Source: Anaerococcus prevotii DSM 20548 (lineage in GTDB: Bacteria; Bacillota; Clostridia; Tissierellales; Peptoniphilaceae). From it: a stretch of DNA of 64,000 nt. The DNA is taken from NCBI RefSeq assembly GCF_000024105.1, contig NC_013171.1:1819068-1883067 (forward strand), read 5' to 3'. Within the stretch, counting starts at the first letter, position 1; each line of letters starts with the position of its first letter. The notes under the pieces are model-generated. The model was given only the letters and a program-made list of their open reading frames with translations. It was not told the origin of the DNA and ran no database searches. This document shows positions 40,374 to 49,701 of the stretch, piece by piece. The translations under genes and the position numbers were made by a program.

Positions 40374-41177
40374 TTATAGCCTATTATCTATCCAAGCAAT
40401 GATATCGCCAATTACTTCGTCTTTGGCATATTCATTCATGATTTCATGGCAAAGACCCTTATAGATTTTAATTTGGCAGTCTTTAGAAGAGTTGTTTTCA
40501 AAAAAGTCAAAAGAATCTTTAAAGTTAACTAGGGCATCGTCACTGCCGTGGAGAATTAAAACTGAGTAAGAAAAGTCTTTTTCATTTTCCTTAAACCAAG
40601 CTATTCCGTCTTTTAATGCATATAAAAGACCCAGTTGGTATTTTTTAAGGTTTAATGGGTCAGCAACATAGGCTTCTACAACTTCTTTTACAGAGCAAAC
40701 CCCGTCGCCAAGCTCGTTTGGAAGTTCTGTGTGTGGGTCAAGGCCAGGACCTACCATTTCAGTCAACTTATTATTATCGTGGGTAAGACCACCAGAAGTT
40801 ATGACTCCAACAAGGTTTTTATCTCTATACTTTGCCCCGTAAAGGCTTACTGCAAAACCACCCATAGAATGGCCTAGCAAGAATACTGGCTTATCAGGAT
40901 TTTCCTCTATAGCCTTATCTACAACTACATTTACATCTTCTAGCATGTCTTCGTAGTCCTTGTAATATCCCCTCTCGCCTTCAGACTTGCCGTGGCCCCT
41001 GTGGTCAAACCTATAGGTCGAAAAACCTGCATTGTGAAATTTCTCAGCCACATAATCGTACCTACCAGAATGTTCTGCCAATCCATGGACAATAACAACT
41101 GCAGCCTTGGCATTTTTTGCTTCTTCCTTGTTGTAAAATAAAGCTGTGCCATCAAAAGATTCAATAAAATTTGTCAT
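40374..41177 (-). CDS. Alpha/beta hydrolase, monoacylglycerol lipase-like
   Basis: About 267 residues. I chose ATG 41177 because GGAGG lies seven bases upstream; the ATG at 41183 is too close to that site. HGLAEHSGRYD and FDHRGHGKSEGERG are typical of bacterial monoacylglycerol lipases. LLGHSMGGFAVS holds the nucleophile Ser (GHSMG), the Asp is probably in LHGSDDALV and the His in GLCHEIMNE. It is intact although flanked on both sides by decayed genes and IS fragments. It likely hydrolyses lipid esters in the cytosol. Confidence 0.88.
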   Translation of the reverse strand: MTNFIESFDGTALFYNKEEAKNAKAAVVIVHGLAEHSGRYDYVAEKFHNAGFSTYRFDHRGHGKSEGERGYYKDYEDMLEDVNVVVDKAIEENPDKPVFLLGHSMGGFAVSLYGAKYRDKNLVGVITSGGLTHDNNKLTEMVGPGLDPHTELPNELGDGVCSVKEVVEAYVADPLNLKKYQLGLLYALKDGIAWFKENEKDFSYSVLILHGSDDALVNFKDSFDFFENNSSKDCQIKIYKGLCHEIMNEYAKDEVIGDIIAWIDNRL

Positions 41178-41233
41178 GATCATTCCTCCAAATTTTTCTA
41201 TATCGAATATTTGCTCTCCTAAACAAAAGCATT

Positions 41234-41990
41234 TTATATATTAATACCCCTAAAAGCGCTTTCCTTTTCAATTAATTTTGCTTCTAAAACAATATTTGTT
41301 TCTGCCTTTTCATCATTTAAAATCTTTAGAAGGTTATCTATAGCAAAATCAACCTGGTCGGAAATTCTCTGATCTATGGAAGTTATGGCTTGGTTGGTAA
41401 AGTCTGTTACATGGATATTGTCAAAACCTATAATGCCAAGGTCTTAAGGGATTTTATTCCTTCATTTACCATAAGTTTATAGGCATTTATATAAAGCCTA
41501 TCTAACTCAAATTGGATTGAGTCAAATTCTGGGTTTTTCCTTAGAAAATCGATTAATTTCAAGAGGTATTCCTCTAGGTCTTTTACTTTAAATTCAACAA
41601 AATTCGCATCGTCATAATACTTATAAAGAGCCACAACAAAATCTGATTTCTTGGCAATATAGGACCTAAACATATAACCAGTATCCAAAGCCATATAGAG
41701 GGGTCTCTTGTAAGAATTATCCTTAAAAAGCTTGACAGTCTGGTCTATAGTCTCAATTTCATCTATATAGACGTTTACAATTTTTTCGTTTTAGTCAGTT
41801 GTTTTAACATTTAAAAGCGCCATGGGAATAAGAACCGACATATTTATAGCTTTTCGTAAAATCTTTTTTCTTCATAGGTAGAACCCACACAAATAATTGC
41901 ATCAACCTTGCTTTCAACCAAGACATCAAGATAGGAGACCTTTTTTCATAGGTATCAGTTGTAACGCAAAGAGGAACATCTAGAAATAAT
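41234..41990 (-). pseudogene. Decayed LacI-family regulator
   Basis: Pieces of one LacI-type protein lie in three frames. From the N-terminal side: [15 protein letters not shown], then VESKVDAIICVGSTYEEKRFYEKL, then KALDTGYMFRSYIAKKSDFVVAL (up to a stop at 41428), then LGIIGFDNIHVTDFTNQAITSIDQRISDQVDFAIDNLL ending at 41234. At least three frameshifts or stops break it, and the DNA-binding N-terminus is missing where a transposase fragment begins at about 41985. It once probably regulated a sugar locus. Confidence 0.7.
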
Positions 41991-42110
41991 GGGAGAAAAC
42001 AGAAACTCCTATTCAAAAACAGACCATGACGCAACCTTTATGAGAATGAAGGAAGACCATATGAGAAACGGTCAACTAAAACCAGCCTACAATGAACTAG
42101 CCGTCCGGAT
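41985..42110 (+). mobile_element. IS1182-type transposase internal fragment
   Basis: The plus-strand frame reads [22 protein letters not shown] and [11 protein letters not shown], an IS1182-family core motif (S.TD.DA.FM..K.D.M.NGQLKP.YN). It is about 40 codons long with no start or continuation, so it is a relic. Confidence 0.7.
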
Positions 42111-42258
42111 CGTGGAGTACCTTGCAAGCGCATGTTATATTTATTCTTCGTTGTTTTTTTATTAAAATCTCTACTAAAAAATAACAAAATGAAAAGAAAA
42201 ACATTAACGATACTACAAATCCTGGATAGGAAAATGATTTCTCAACATAATTACTCAT
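42097..42258 (-). pseudogene. Possible broken small membrane protein
   Basis: The minus strand encodes MSNYVEKSFSYPGFVVSLMFFF..., one membrane helix, then a basic tail (IKKQRRIN) read to a stop at 42097. An upstream ATG at 42332 with a good GAGG site begins MNKKIKKYYYI and hits a stop in an AT-run, after which a second helix is readable in another frame. It looks like a two-helix small protein split by one indel. Support is weak. Confidence 0.3.
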
Positions 42259-42389
42259 AAAATTATTTCCTGAAAAAAATGATAATATGGCTAAGCCTAT
42301 ATATAATAATATTTTTTTATTTTTTTATTCATAATTACCTCCTATAAAAATCTATATTATGTATATATCCTAAATTGATTATATATATA

Positions 42390-42563
42390 AAAGGAGCTTT
42401 TTCCAAAATAAAATCGGGACTAAACTACAACAGATTCCACCACAGAGGAAAATCAAATATAAGAAATGAGATATGCCTATTATCTATGGCACTAAACTTA
42501 AATAAATTGGCATCAAAAATAAAAAATAAGAACTTAGAAATTATAAAATACAAAGCTGCTTAA
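42390..42563 (+). mobile_element. IS1182-type transposase C-terminal fragment
   Basis: The frame reads GAFSKIKSGLNYNRFHHRG, KSNIRNEICLLSMALNLNKLASK and ends at TAA 42563. This matches the C-terminal end of IS1182 transposases (EG.FS.IK...NRF..RG...V..E..L...A.NL.KL). A degenerate right end, GCAACACCAGC, may lie near 42725. Confidence 0.65.
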
Positions 42564-42751
42564 GAAAAAAATATTTACAATAGTAAGCTTTATTAATTGA
42601 GCCTATTTTTAAGGAAAATGTGGAAAAATTTATTATCATCTTAAAAAACTTTATAGAATCTAATAGCTTGATATAGATACACAATAAAAAAGATGATGAG
42701 CAGGATAGATTTGCCTATTCTGCAACACCAGCTTTTTACCTGTTTTTAATT

Positions 42752-43891
42752 TTATAAAAATACCATAGAAAATATATGGGCCGCAAAGCCTGCGCATAGG
42801 CCTCCTATGGTATGGGAGAGGATGGCGGAGCTTGTCATCTCCTTTGTCTTTAGGGCATCCATCATGGCTATATGGGTTGATAGATAGCCTGACCAGCACA
42901 TGCACATGGAGGTAAAGACTGCTATATCATTTCCCGTAACTGTCATTCCATTTGCGAATTCCTTAACCAAGCCTATGGCAGCACCAGCAGAACCTAAGGC
43001 TGTTATTGGAACTGCTATAAAAGAATCACTAGAAAATCCAAATATAGGGCCTAAGATAAAGGATAATTTTTCCCCAAGCCAAGGAAGAAAAGCAACTCCC
43101 TGGCCAATTTCTCCTGTATATCCACCAGCTGGCATAGGATTTGTAAGAAGCATGACCATAGTACAGATTGTGATCACTCCAGGAATAATAGCAACTCCCA
43201 TGTCGACTCCACGCTTACCTCCGTAAAGAATCGCTTCTATAGCACGAGATCCAAAAGAACCTTCCCTCACTATCCTAGATCCTTCTGGTATAATTTCGAC
43301 ATTTTCTACTTCTACCATCTCTTCTGTTCCGTAGTGCTTTTTCGTAAAACTTAGCATTATCCTAACCGATACGACTGATCCTACAAAGGCTCCTAGATTT
43401 CCAATAAGAGAAGCCTTAACAGCTCCTTCTACAGGAAGGGAGAACATGGTTGTAGTCACAATAAGGCCCATGCCAAAGGAGGTTCCTAGATTGCATAGGG
43501 CTGGCATTTGGAATTTTCTGAAGTATTTTTTGAAATTATCTTCATCTGCCAGAGTAAGGATTGCTGGATTGTCTGATAAATAGCAATTTAGTATGCCCAA
43601 AGAAGAAGCTCCGGGCAGATTATAGATAGGTTTCATAATCTTAGATAAGAGGACATCTACCAAGGCAATAAAGCCAAATTCAGAAAAAAGACTGGATAGA
43701 GCCCCTGCTATGACAGAGATACCCATTATGTAAAAACAAGTATCCATCAAAAGCCTGTAGGCCGTATTCATTATGGTCGATAGCATATTGCTTGGCCCCA
43801 TAATATGGCCAATCCAGGAAAAGATTCCAAAAAACACGATTATAAAGATAAAATTTTCTAAACTTATATTTTTCTTATAGCTTCTATTCAT
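42752..43891 (-). CDS. Gate-domain (nucleoside-recognition) membrane protein, CD0519/CD1768-like
   Basis: A 379-residue membrane protein with about nine helices and two gate-like halves. Features such as GASSLGILNCYLSDNPAILTLADEDNFKKYFRK, LGTSFGMGLIVTTTMF and GGKRGVDMGVAIIPGV match a family of nucleoside-recognition/Gate proteins common in clostridia. The substrate is unknown. It has a good GGGG(T)G ribosome site, its own promoter and no partner genes. Confidence 0.75.
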   Translation of the reverse strand: MNRSYKKNISLENFIFIIVFFGIFSWIGHIMGPSNMLSTIMNTAYRLLMDTCFYIMGISVIAGALSSLFSEFGFIALVDVLLSKIMKPIYNLPGASSLGILNCYLSDNPAILTLADEDNFKKYFRKFQMPALCNLGTSFGMGLIVTTTMFSLPVEGAVKASLIGNLGAFVGSVVSVRIMLSFTKKHYGTEEMVEVENVEIIPEGSRIVREGSFGSRAIEAILYGGKRGVDMGVAIIPGVITICTMVMLLTNPMPAGGYTGEIGQGVAFLPWLGEKLSFILGPIFGFSSDSFIAVPITALGSAGAAIGLVKEFANGMTVTGNDIAVFTSMCMCWSGYLSTHIAMMDALKTKEMTSSAILSHTIGGLCAGFAAHIFSMVFL

Positions 43892-44193
43892 GATTACACC
43901 CCTTTATTTATCTATGAAATCCCGATAATTAAATACCGACTTCTTATTTAAATCATATAATTTAAAGAGATTTTAGTCAATCTTTATAGAAGAATAAATT
44001 ATTTAAGTCTCTTCATCTTTTATTTAAGCGAAAATTCCAATCTATTTAAAGCTATAAATTTGACAAGTTTTTGGAAAATAAGTCTACTTAAGTCTATTAT
44101 TATAATTAAGATGTAAGTCAAACACAGAAAGCTTTAAATATCTAAAATACACTAAATTATCTTATCTATAATCTAATTATTTCCACAGAAAAA
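43892..44193. other. Intergenic stretch between the gate protein and ftsH
   Basis: About 300 very AT-rich bases. It holds the minus-strand promoter at 43952-43980 and tandem TTAAGTCTA-like repeats around 44005-44100. I see no ORF or structured RNA. Confidence 0.5.
43952..43980 (-). promoter_or_regulatory. Promoter of the gate-domain gene
   Basis: On the minus strand TTGACT (43980-43975) and TATGAT (43957-43952) are 17 bp apart, about 60 bases before the start codon. Confidence 0.65.
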
Positions 44194-44213
44194 GCTCCAG
44201 CAAGGCCTGGAGC
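44194..44213 (-). terminator. Terminator of ftsH
   Basis: GCTCCAG (44194-44200) and CTGGAGC (44207-44213), loop of six, followed on the minus strand by TTTTT. It lies 8 bases beyond the ftsH stop. Confidence 0.85.
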
Positions 44214-44220
44214 CAAAATC

Positions 44221-46209
44221 TTATTCTAAAGAATCGTCGTCTGATCCTATATTATCTTCATTTATATTCTCTTTTTCAACTTCTTGCGATTCGTCACTTT
44301 CATCCTTATCTAGATTTTTAGTGTCTACATCGGTATTTTCTCTTATATCACTTTCACTAGTATCTACTGCCTTTTTGTTTAGGATTTCCATAAATTGGTC
44401 ACCTGTTATGGTCTCCTCTTTTAGTAGGAAGTCTGATATTTCGTGAAGTTTGTCTATATTATCCTTAAGGATTTCTATAGCTCTCATATGAGCCTTGGCT
44501 ATAATTTGGGCAACTTTTTCGTCAATCTTGTTACCTGTTCCATCAGATACTATCATAGATCTTTGGCCACCTAGGTATCTTCCTTGGATTTGTTCAAGTT
44601 GCATGAAGTCAAACTCATCATCCATACCATAAATTGTAACCATGTTTCTCGCCATGGCGGTAGCTCTTTCTATATCATTAGAAGCTCCCGTTGTTTTGGT
44701 ATTAAAGATCAACTCTTCAGCAGACCTACCACCTGCAAAGGTAACTATTTCATCAAATAGCTCTTGCTTGGTCATGATATATTTTTCGTCCTTGTCCACA
44801 GTCATTGTATAACCTAGGGCTCCACCAGTTCTTGGAACTATGGTAATCTTGGTTACCGGAGTCTTCTGGGTTTGGATAGCTGCTACTAAGGCGTGTCCTA
44901 CTTCGTGGTAAGCTATGATTTTCTTCTGATCATCACTTATTACAGCGTTTTTCTTTTGCTGACCAGCTATTACTGTCTCGATTGATTCCTCGAGATCTTC
45001 TTGAGTAAGCTTGTTACGGCCTTCTCTTACAGCACGAAGGGCTCCCTCGTTTATAATATTTGCAAGGTCAGCACCGCTTGTACCAGCAGTTCTTTTGGCT
45101 ATTTCTTCATAGTCAATATCATCTTCTCTTTTGATATTTTTGGCGTGAACTTTAAGGATGTCTTCACGGCCCTTAAGGTCTGGTAGTTCTACTTGAACTT
45201 GCCTATCGAAACGACCAGGTCTAGTAAGGGCTGGGTCCAGGATTTCTGGTCTGTTGGTTGCTGCAAGAAGCACAACTCCTTCAGTCGCATCAAATCCGTC
45301 CATCTCGTTTAGAAGTTGGTTTAGGGTTTGTTCACGTTCATCATTTCCAGAATATCCAGATACGTCACGCTTTTTACCTATAGCGTCGATCTCGTCTATA
45401 AAGACTATACAAGGTGCTTTTTCCTTGGCTTGTTTAAAGAGGTCACGGACCTTACTTGCACCCATACCTACGAACATTTCCACAAATTCTGAACCTGAAA
45501 TTGAGAAAAATGGCACGTTGGCTTCACCTGCTACGGCTTGGGCCATTAGGGTCTTACCTGTTCCTGGAGGACCTACTAAAAGGACTCCCTTTGGAACCTT
45601 GGCTCCTATTTCCTTGTATTTTCCTGGATTATGGAGGAAGTCTACTATCTCACTGAGTGAGTCTTTGGCCTCTTCTTGACCTGCAACATCCTTGAAGGTC
45701 TTTCCAGTTTTGTTTTCTACATAAATTTTGGCGTTAGACTTACCGAAGTTCATGAAGTCTCCGCCGCCACGACCTCCCATGGTCTTTGTAAGAGATCTTG
45801 AGGCAAAATAAAATATTACCCAGATGAAAACTAAAGGCAATATACTTGTCAAGAACAAGGAAAGATAAGGGTTCATTCTCGTTTCAATCTCTTGAGAGAA
45901 TATTAACTTATCATTTCTTTCTTTGGCCTTAAGAAGTCTATCTGTAAGGTCTGTATCTTGCCATAGACCTGTCTCGTAGGCATTTTCATCCCCATCTACT
46001 TTTGCCTTGAAGGTGTATTTTTGATCATCCTTAGATACTTCTGTAACTTGATCGTTTTCGATCATTTCAACAAATTGGCTGTAGGATACTTCTTTTACAT
46101 CTGTATCTTGCGCTATTGGATTTAGCGCAAAGCGTATCACTACAAATAATACTATAGCAACCAACCAATAATATAATAGAGGTTTTTTGCTTGGATTTCT
46201 CTTAGCCAT
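44221..46209 (-). CDS. ftsH: ATP-dependent zinc metalloprotease FtsH
   Basis: A 662-residue membrane protease. Two N-terminal helices (about 11-30 and 108-130) flank an extracytoplasmic domain. The AAA domain has [19 protein letters not shown] and the second region of homology [20 protein letters not shown]. The zinc motif is HEVGH. The C-terminal 45 residues are a very acidic, low-complexity tail. It degrades misfolded membrane proteins and short-lived regulators. It overlaps a MarR-type gene by 8 bases, an unusual partner. Confidence 0.97.
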   Translation of the reverse strand: MAKRNPSKKPLLYYWLVAIVLFVVIRFALNPIAQDTDVKEVSYSQFVEMIENDQVTEVSKDDQKYTFKAKVDGDENAYETGLWQDTDLTDRLLKAKERNDKLIFSQEIETRMNPYLSLFLTSILPLVFIWVIFYFASRSLTKTMGGRGGGDFMNFGKSNAKIYVENKTGKTFKDVAGQEEAKDSLSEIVDFLHNPGKYKEIGAKVPKGVLLVGPPGTGKTLMAQAVAGEANVPFFSISGSEFVEMFVGMGASKVRDLFKQAKEKAPCIVFIDEIDAIGKKRDVSGYSGNDEREQTLNQLLNEMDGFDATEGVVLLAATNRPEILDPALTRPGRFDRQVQVELPDLKGREDILKVHAKNIKREDDIDYEEIAKRTAGTSGADLANIINEGALRAVREGRNKLTQEDLEESIETVIAGQQKKNAVISDDQKKIIAYHEVGHALVAAIQTQKTPVTKITIVPRTGGALGYTMTVDKDEKYIMTKQELFDEIVTFAGGRSAEELIFNTKTTGASNDIERATAMARNMVTIYGMDDEFDFMQLEQIQGRYLGGQRSMIVSDGTGNKIDEKVAQIIAKAHMRAIEILKDNIDKLHEISDFLLKEETITGDQFMEILNKKAVDTSESDIRENTDVDTKNLDKDESDESQEVEKENINEDNIGSDDDSLE

Positions 46210-46681
46210 CTAACCCACTCCTATATATATATTTATCGAGCAGTAATTCTAGAGCTTCTAATTCATCAACTATGGTTTGTAAGTTGACATCTATCCCATC
46301 TTCTGGAATGTCTTCCTTTATTTTTTGGAAGTAGTCATCTACCATCTTTGCTGCTTTTTCTCCATCTTTTGTAAGCATCACGTTAACTACTCTCTCATCT
46401 TCTTCACTTCTTACTCTATTTACAAAGCCTTGCTTCTCAAGTCTCTTGCAAATATTTGAAATATTACCTCCGGTTATGCCTATGGCCTTGCCGAGGCTAC
46501 CGATAGATACTGCCTTATCCCTATTTGAATAAAGGGTAATAATCATCTTTAGCTGCAGAGGGGTTATCCCTAGTTCATTTGCAGTATCTTGTAGTAATAA
46601 GTCGATTTTATGTGAAATTTCTCTAATCATAGAGAATATAGAATTATTAAATTCAAAAAAATCTATATGTTTTGCTGCCAT
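46202..46681 (-). CDS. MarR family transcriptional regulator, coupled to ftsH
   Basis: A 159-residue winged-helix protein. SIGSLGKAIGITGGNISNICKRLEKQGFVNRVRSEEDERVVNVMLTKDGEKA is the DNA-binding domain with a conserved DER wing. The helices at the ends form the dimer. It is first in a two-gene operon with ftsH and probably controls it. GGAGG precedes the ATG. The signal it senses is unknown. Typical FtsH genes in Firmicutes follow tilS/hpt instead. Confidence 0.88.
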   Translation of the reverse strand: MAAKHIDFFEFNNSIFSMIREISHKIDLLLQDTANELGITPLQLKMIITLYSNRDKAVSIGSLGKAIGITGGNISNICKRLEKQGFVNRVRSEEDERVVNVMLTKDGEKAAKMVDDYFQKIKEDIPEDGIDVNLQTIVDELEALELLLDKYIYRSGLDG

Positions 46682-46708
46682 ATCTCCTCCTAAATGTACT
46701 ATATTATT

Positions 46709-46736
46709 ATTTTACATATAAGTTAAATTTTTTCAA
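46709..46736 (-). promoter_or_regulatory. Promoter of the MarR-ftsH operon
   Basis: TTGAAA (46736-46731) and TAAAAT (46714-46709) at 16 bp on the minus strand, about 30 bases before the MarR start codon. Confidence 0.55.
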
Positions 46737-46798
46737 TAAAACTTATTTATGCTTTAAATATATTTCATACACATTTCAATATTTGGGAGAGTTAGGAC

Positions 46799-47242
46799 CT
46801 AATCATAGTATCTTTTCATCCAAATATGTTCTATTCCACCATCATCAAAGACTTCTCCCTCTCTTTTGAAACCGAAAGAAGCATAATAGTCAGAAACATA
46901 CTCTTGGGCATTTATTCTAACCTCTTTGGCATCGAGCTCTTTGTCTATATATTCCATAACTTCAGAAAGAAGTTCTTTAGCTAGGGATTTGCCCCTGAAG
47001 TCCCTGTGGGTTACTACCCTTGATATTTGATATATTTTATTTTTTTCATCGATCTTATGTATTCTCATATAGCAAACTACAGAATATCCTTCTTTGATAA
47101 AGGCGTGATCTGCTATATAATCCATAGCATCGAGATTTCTCATGTCCATGGCTTGTTCATGGATGAAGATATCATTTCTTAGTTGGGCTATTTGGTATAT
47201 TTCGTCTCTTTCTAACTCTTCAAATTTCTTTATTTCAACCAT
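46799..47242 (-). CDS. GNAT family N-acetyltransferase (ElaA-like)
   Basis: A 147-residue acetyltransferase. RVVTHRDFRGKSLAKELLSEVM is the acetyl-CoA-binding motif A, and VRINAQEYVSDYYASFGFKREGEVFDDGGIEHIWMKR resembles the ElaA end. The substrate is not known. It is the last gene of the pta-to-GNAT run, 23 bases after the thioredoxin reductase gene, with GGAAGGA before the ATG. Confidence 0.85.
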   Translation of the reverse strand: MVEIKKFEELERDEIYQIAQLRNDIFIHEQAMDMRNLDAMDYIADHAFIKEGYSVVCYMRIHKIDEKNKIYQISRVVTHRDFRGKSLAKELLSEVMEYIDKELDAKEVRINAQEYVSDYYASFGFKREGEVFDDGGIEHIWMKRYYD

Positions 47243-47265
47243 AGGCTTCCTTCCTTTTTTCTCTT

Positions 47266-48129
47266 CTACTTGGACTTTATTTTTGTAATATACCTTACTG
47301 CTTCTAAGCTTGCAATTTGTCCCTGGCCTACTGCCCTCATTATTTGGTAGGGAGATCCCGTGACATCTCCTGCGGCGAAAAGACCCGCAATATTTGTTGC
47401 CATATGAGAATCTACTTCTATGTGATTGTCTTTAATCTTTACTGATGGGACCATTCTTTGAGCCTTGGATGAATCTTTTATGATGAAAAATCCATCTGCC
47501 TTTATTTTCTTCCCAGACTTAAATTCCAAAACTTCCGCCCTATTATCTCCTCTAAATCCAAGGGGAACTTCTCCTTCTATTAGATTTATAGCAGGATCTA
47601 AGTTGATATCTTCCTTATACATATTGACAAAGCTAAGCTTACCTACTATTTCTGCTATAAAGTTGGCTTCTTCGACACTTTCTTCATTGTAGCCTATAAG
47701 GACAACTTCCTTTCCCTTATAGAGGGCCGCATCACAGGTGGCGCAATAGCTTATTCCCTTAGCGAAATATTCCTCTTCTCCTACTAGGTCTTTTGTTAGC
47801 TCTATACCTGTTGCCACTATTACAGCAAGGGCCTCAACCATTTCTCCCGACTTAAGCATCAAAGCATGGTAGTCTCCCATGGCATAGACAGTTTGGACCC
47901 TCTCTTCACTAAAGTTTATTTCATAATCCTTTAGAGAGTCCTTAAATCTCTGGTTTAGCTCGCTTCCCCTTATATCCCCAAAGCCTAAGTAATTTTTAAT
48001 AGATTCTGTTTTAGTAAGCTTAGGAGAATCCTTGCCGAAGATTATTACAGACTTATTTCTGATTTTTGCATTTAAAGCGGCGCTAAGCCCTGCAGGACCT
48101 GCGCCGATTATTGCTAGATCATATCTCAT
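47266..48129 (-). CDS. trxB: Thioredoxin reductase-like flavoprotein, probably ferredoxin-type
   Basis: A 287-residue flavoprotein with FAD motif GAGPAGLSAA and the redox pair in YCATCDAALYKGK. The second nucleotide-binding site is degenerate: VVLIGYNEESVEEA replaces the canonical GGGDSAxEEA, and no HRRxxxRA motif follows. Enzymes of this short type in clostridia (FFTR) take electrons from ferredoxin instead of NADPH. That assignment is an inference from missing motifs. It overlaps the thioredoxin stop by one base, so the two are made together. Confidence 0.85.
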   Translation of the reverse strand: MRYDLAIIGAGPAGLSAALNAKIRNKSVIIFGKDSPKLTKTESIKNYLGFGDIRGSELNQRFKDSLKDYEINFSEERVQTVYAMGDYHALMLKSGEMVEALAVIVATGIELTKDLVGEEEYFAKGISYCATCDAALYKGKEVVLIGYNEESVEEANFIAEIVGKLSFVNMYKEDINLDPAINLIEGEVPLGFRGDNRAEVLEFKSGKKIKADGFFIIKDSSKAQRMVPSVKIKDNHIEVDSHMATNIAGLFAAGDVTGSPYQIMRAVGQGQIASLEAVRYITKIKSK

Positions 48130-48431
48130 TATTGATATTTTTCCATTTTTTCTACTATAACTTCTCTAGATTGGAAGCCTACTAGGGTATCCTTTAGGAC
48201 TCCATCCTTAAATATCATAATCGAAGGAACTGCATTTACATTATATTGGCTTGCTATATCTTCTGATTCATCAATATCTATGTTAAATATTGTATATTCA
48301 CCCTCAAGTCCCTCGAGAACTGGTCCTTGCATCTTACATGGTCCACACCAGGTAGCTGAAAAGTCTACTAGCATTAGACCCTTGCCGTTTTCTACTTCAC
48401 TTCTAAATTCATTAGAGTTTAATCTTTTCAT
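48129..48431 (-). CDS. trxA: Thioredoxin
   Basis: A 100-residue thioredoxin with the active site TWCGPCK and the cis-proline loop NAVPSIMIF. It reduces cytoplasmic disulfides and probably the C-terminal Cys pair of ribonucleotide reductase. AAAGGAG precedes the ATG. It starts one base after the PII-like gene and abuts its reductase. Confidence 0.96.
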   Translation of the reverse strand: MKRLNSNEFRSEVENGKGLMLVDFSATWCGPCKMQGPVLEGLEGEYTIFNIDIDESEDIASQYNVNAVPSIMIFKDGVLKDTLVGFQSREVIVEKMEKYQ

Positions 48432-48432
48432 C

Positions 48433-48753
48433 TTATCTCCTTTGTTCTACTAATCCTGAAACTTCACTTACTGGTAGAGAATATATAATTCCCTTTCCTT
48501 CCTTGTCAAGTTCCATCTCCTTATATATTTTACCCCTAATAGTATCTTCTAATTCTTTTTTTATTAGCATTATTACTATATCTTTTTCAGGCTCTATATT
48601 CATATTCAAAAATATAGAACTCTTAACATTTTCTGCAGATCCTCTTCCATGGACAAGGGTTGCTCCACGTGCTCCATTATCCTGGGCAATATGAACTGCT
48701 CTTTGGCCCTCGTGTCTATCTACTATTACATATAGGCATACGTAGTCCATCAT
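48433..48753 (-). CDS. PII-like (GlnB-family) signalling protein
   Basis: A 106-residue protein of the PII superfamily. It reads VCLYVIVDRHEGQRAVHIAQDNGARGATLVHGRGSAE, similar to the start of PII proteins with a short T-loop. No uridylylation Tyr is evident in that loop, so it is a PII-like protein rather than classical GlnB. It lies 53 bases after a DUF1538 membrane protein, and such pairs are seen in other genomes. It probably regulates that transporter in response to a nucleotide; this is an inference. Confidence 0.8.
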   Translation of the reverse strand: MMDYVCLYVIVDRHEGQRAVHIAQDNGARGATLVHGRGSAENVKSSIFLNMNIEPEKDIVIMLIKKELEDTIRGKIYKEMELDKEGKGIIYSLPVSEVSGLVEQRR

Positions 48754-48806
48754 ATAATCCTTTCTGTCAAGCGATGTGCCAAAGGCTATACCTGTGTTTA
48801 CATCTT

Positions 48807-49640
48807 CTAACTTATCTTTAATTTTATCAAATAAAACATCAGTCTTCTTCTCATCAAATAAAATACAAGAGTAATTGGAATTATAGCGAAGGATGCATTA
48901 GTTATTCCACTAATAAGGGCAGATGTATGGGCTGCTTCAGCAATCTCCATATTTGTATTTCCAATTGATAAACTCATCAAAATTCCTGCTATAATAGGTC
49001 CAGCCGAAGCAATCCCTACAAGTCCAAAGGAATCATCTTCTGACATATCACCCTTTAGGGAGGCAACCCCTAGTCCCAGAGATATGATAAAGGGGGTGGT
49101 CATTGCTCCTGTAGTAGCCCCTGATGCGTCAAAAGCGATAGCATGGCCAAAGTTATCAGCAAATATCATCAATACAAATATAAGAGAGTATATCCATATC
49201 ATTAGGCTCGATAGTCTAATCTCCTTAAATATTCTGTAAAGTCCGATAGATATCATAATGCCAACACCAAGGGATATTATAATAACTATGATTTGAGGAG
49301 AAAGTCCAACTGCACTGGTTATTTCATTAGCAAGTATCAAAAGATCCGGTTCTGCTACAGATATTATAAATCCTATAAATACACCAAAAATAATTACAGC
49401 TATTATGGAATTAAATCTTGCGAGAAACTCTCCCATCATTGAACCTATTTTTGATATAGACATCTCCACGCCTGTTAAGAATACCGCTAGTCCCAATATA
49501 ACTCCAACACATCCTAGGAGAAAATTAACTAGTAATTTGCTCTCTACTCCAACAAAAAAATTAAGGATTAATACTAGAAGGGCTATTGGAACGACTGCCT
49601 TCGCATTGTTTTTTATTTCTTCAAAAAATATATTACTCAC
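48807..49640 (-). CDS. DUF1538 family membrane protein (UmpA/UmpB-like)
   Basis: About 277 residues with seven to eight helices. GVILGLAVFLTGVEMSISKIG and FDASGATTGAMTTPFIISLGLGVASLKGD are DUF1538 marks. UmpAB of Halomonas, in this family, is reported as a two-protein Na+(K+)/H+ antiporter. Here only one DUF1538 half is present. The start is unclear: I give GTG 49640, but a TTG at 49673 is in frame, and GAGGTGAG near 49640 could be a ribosome site for a non-standard start. Followed by a PII-like gene. Confidence 0.8.
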   Translation of the reverse strand: MSNIFFEEIKNNAKAVVPIALLVLILNFFVGVESKLLVNFLLGCVGVILGLAVFLTGVEMSISKIGSMMGEFLARFNSIIAVIIFGVFIGFIISVAEPDLLILANEITSAVGLSPQIIVIIISLGVGIMISIGLYRIFKEIRLSSLMIWIYSLIFVLMIFADNFGHAIAFDASGATTGAMTTPFIISLGLGVASLKGDMSEDDSFGLVGIASAGPIIAGILMSLSIGNTNMEIAEAAHTSALISGITNASFAIIPITLVFYLMRRRLMFYLIKLKIS

Positions 49641-49701
49641 CTCAATTTTGTTTATAGAAAAAGAGGCAATCAAACGACTGTCTCTTCTTCATGGTAGCCT
49701 A

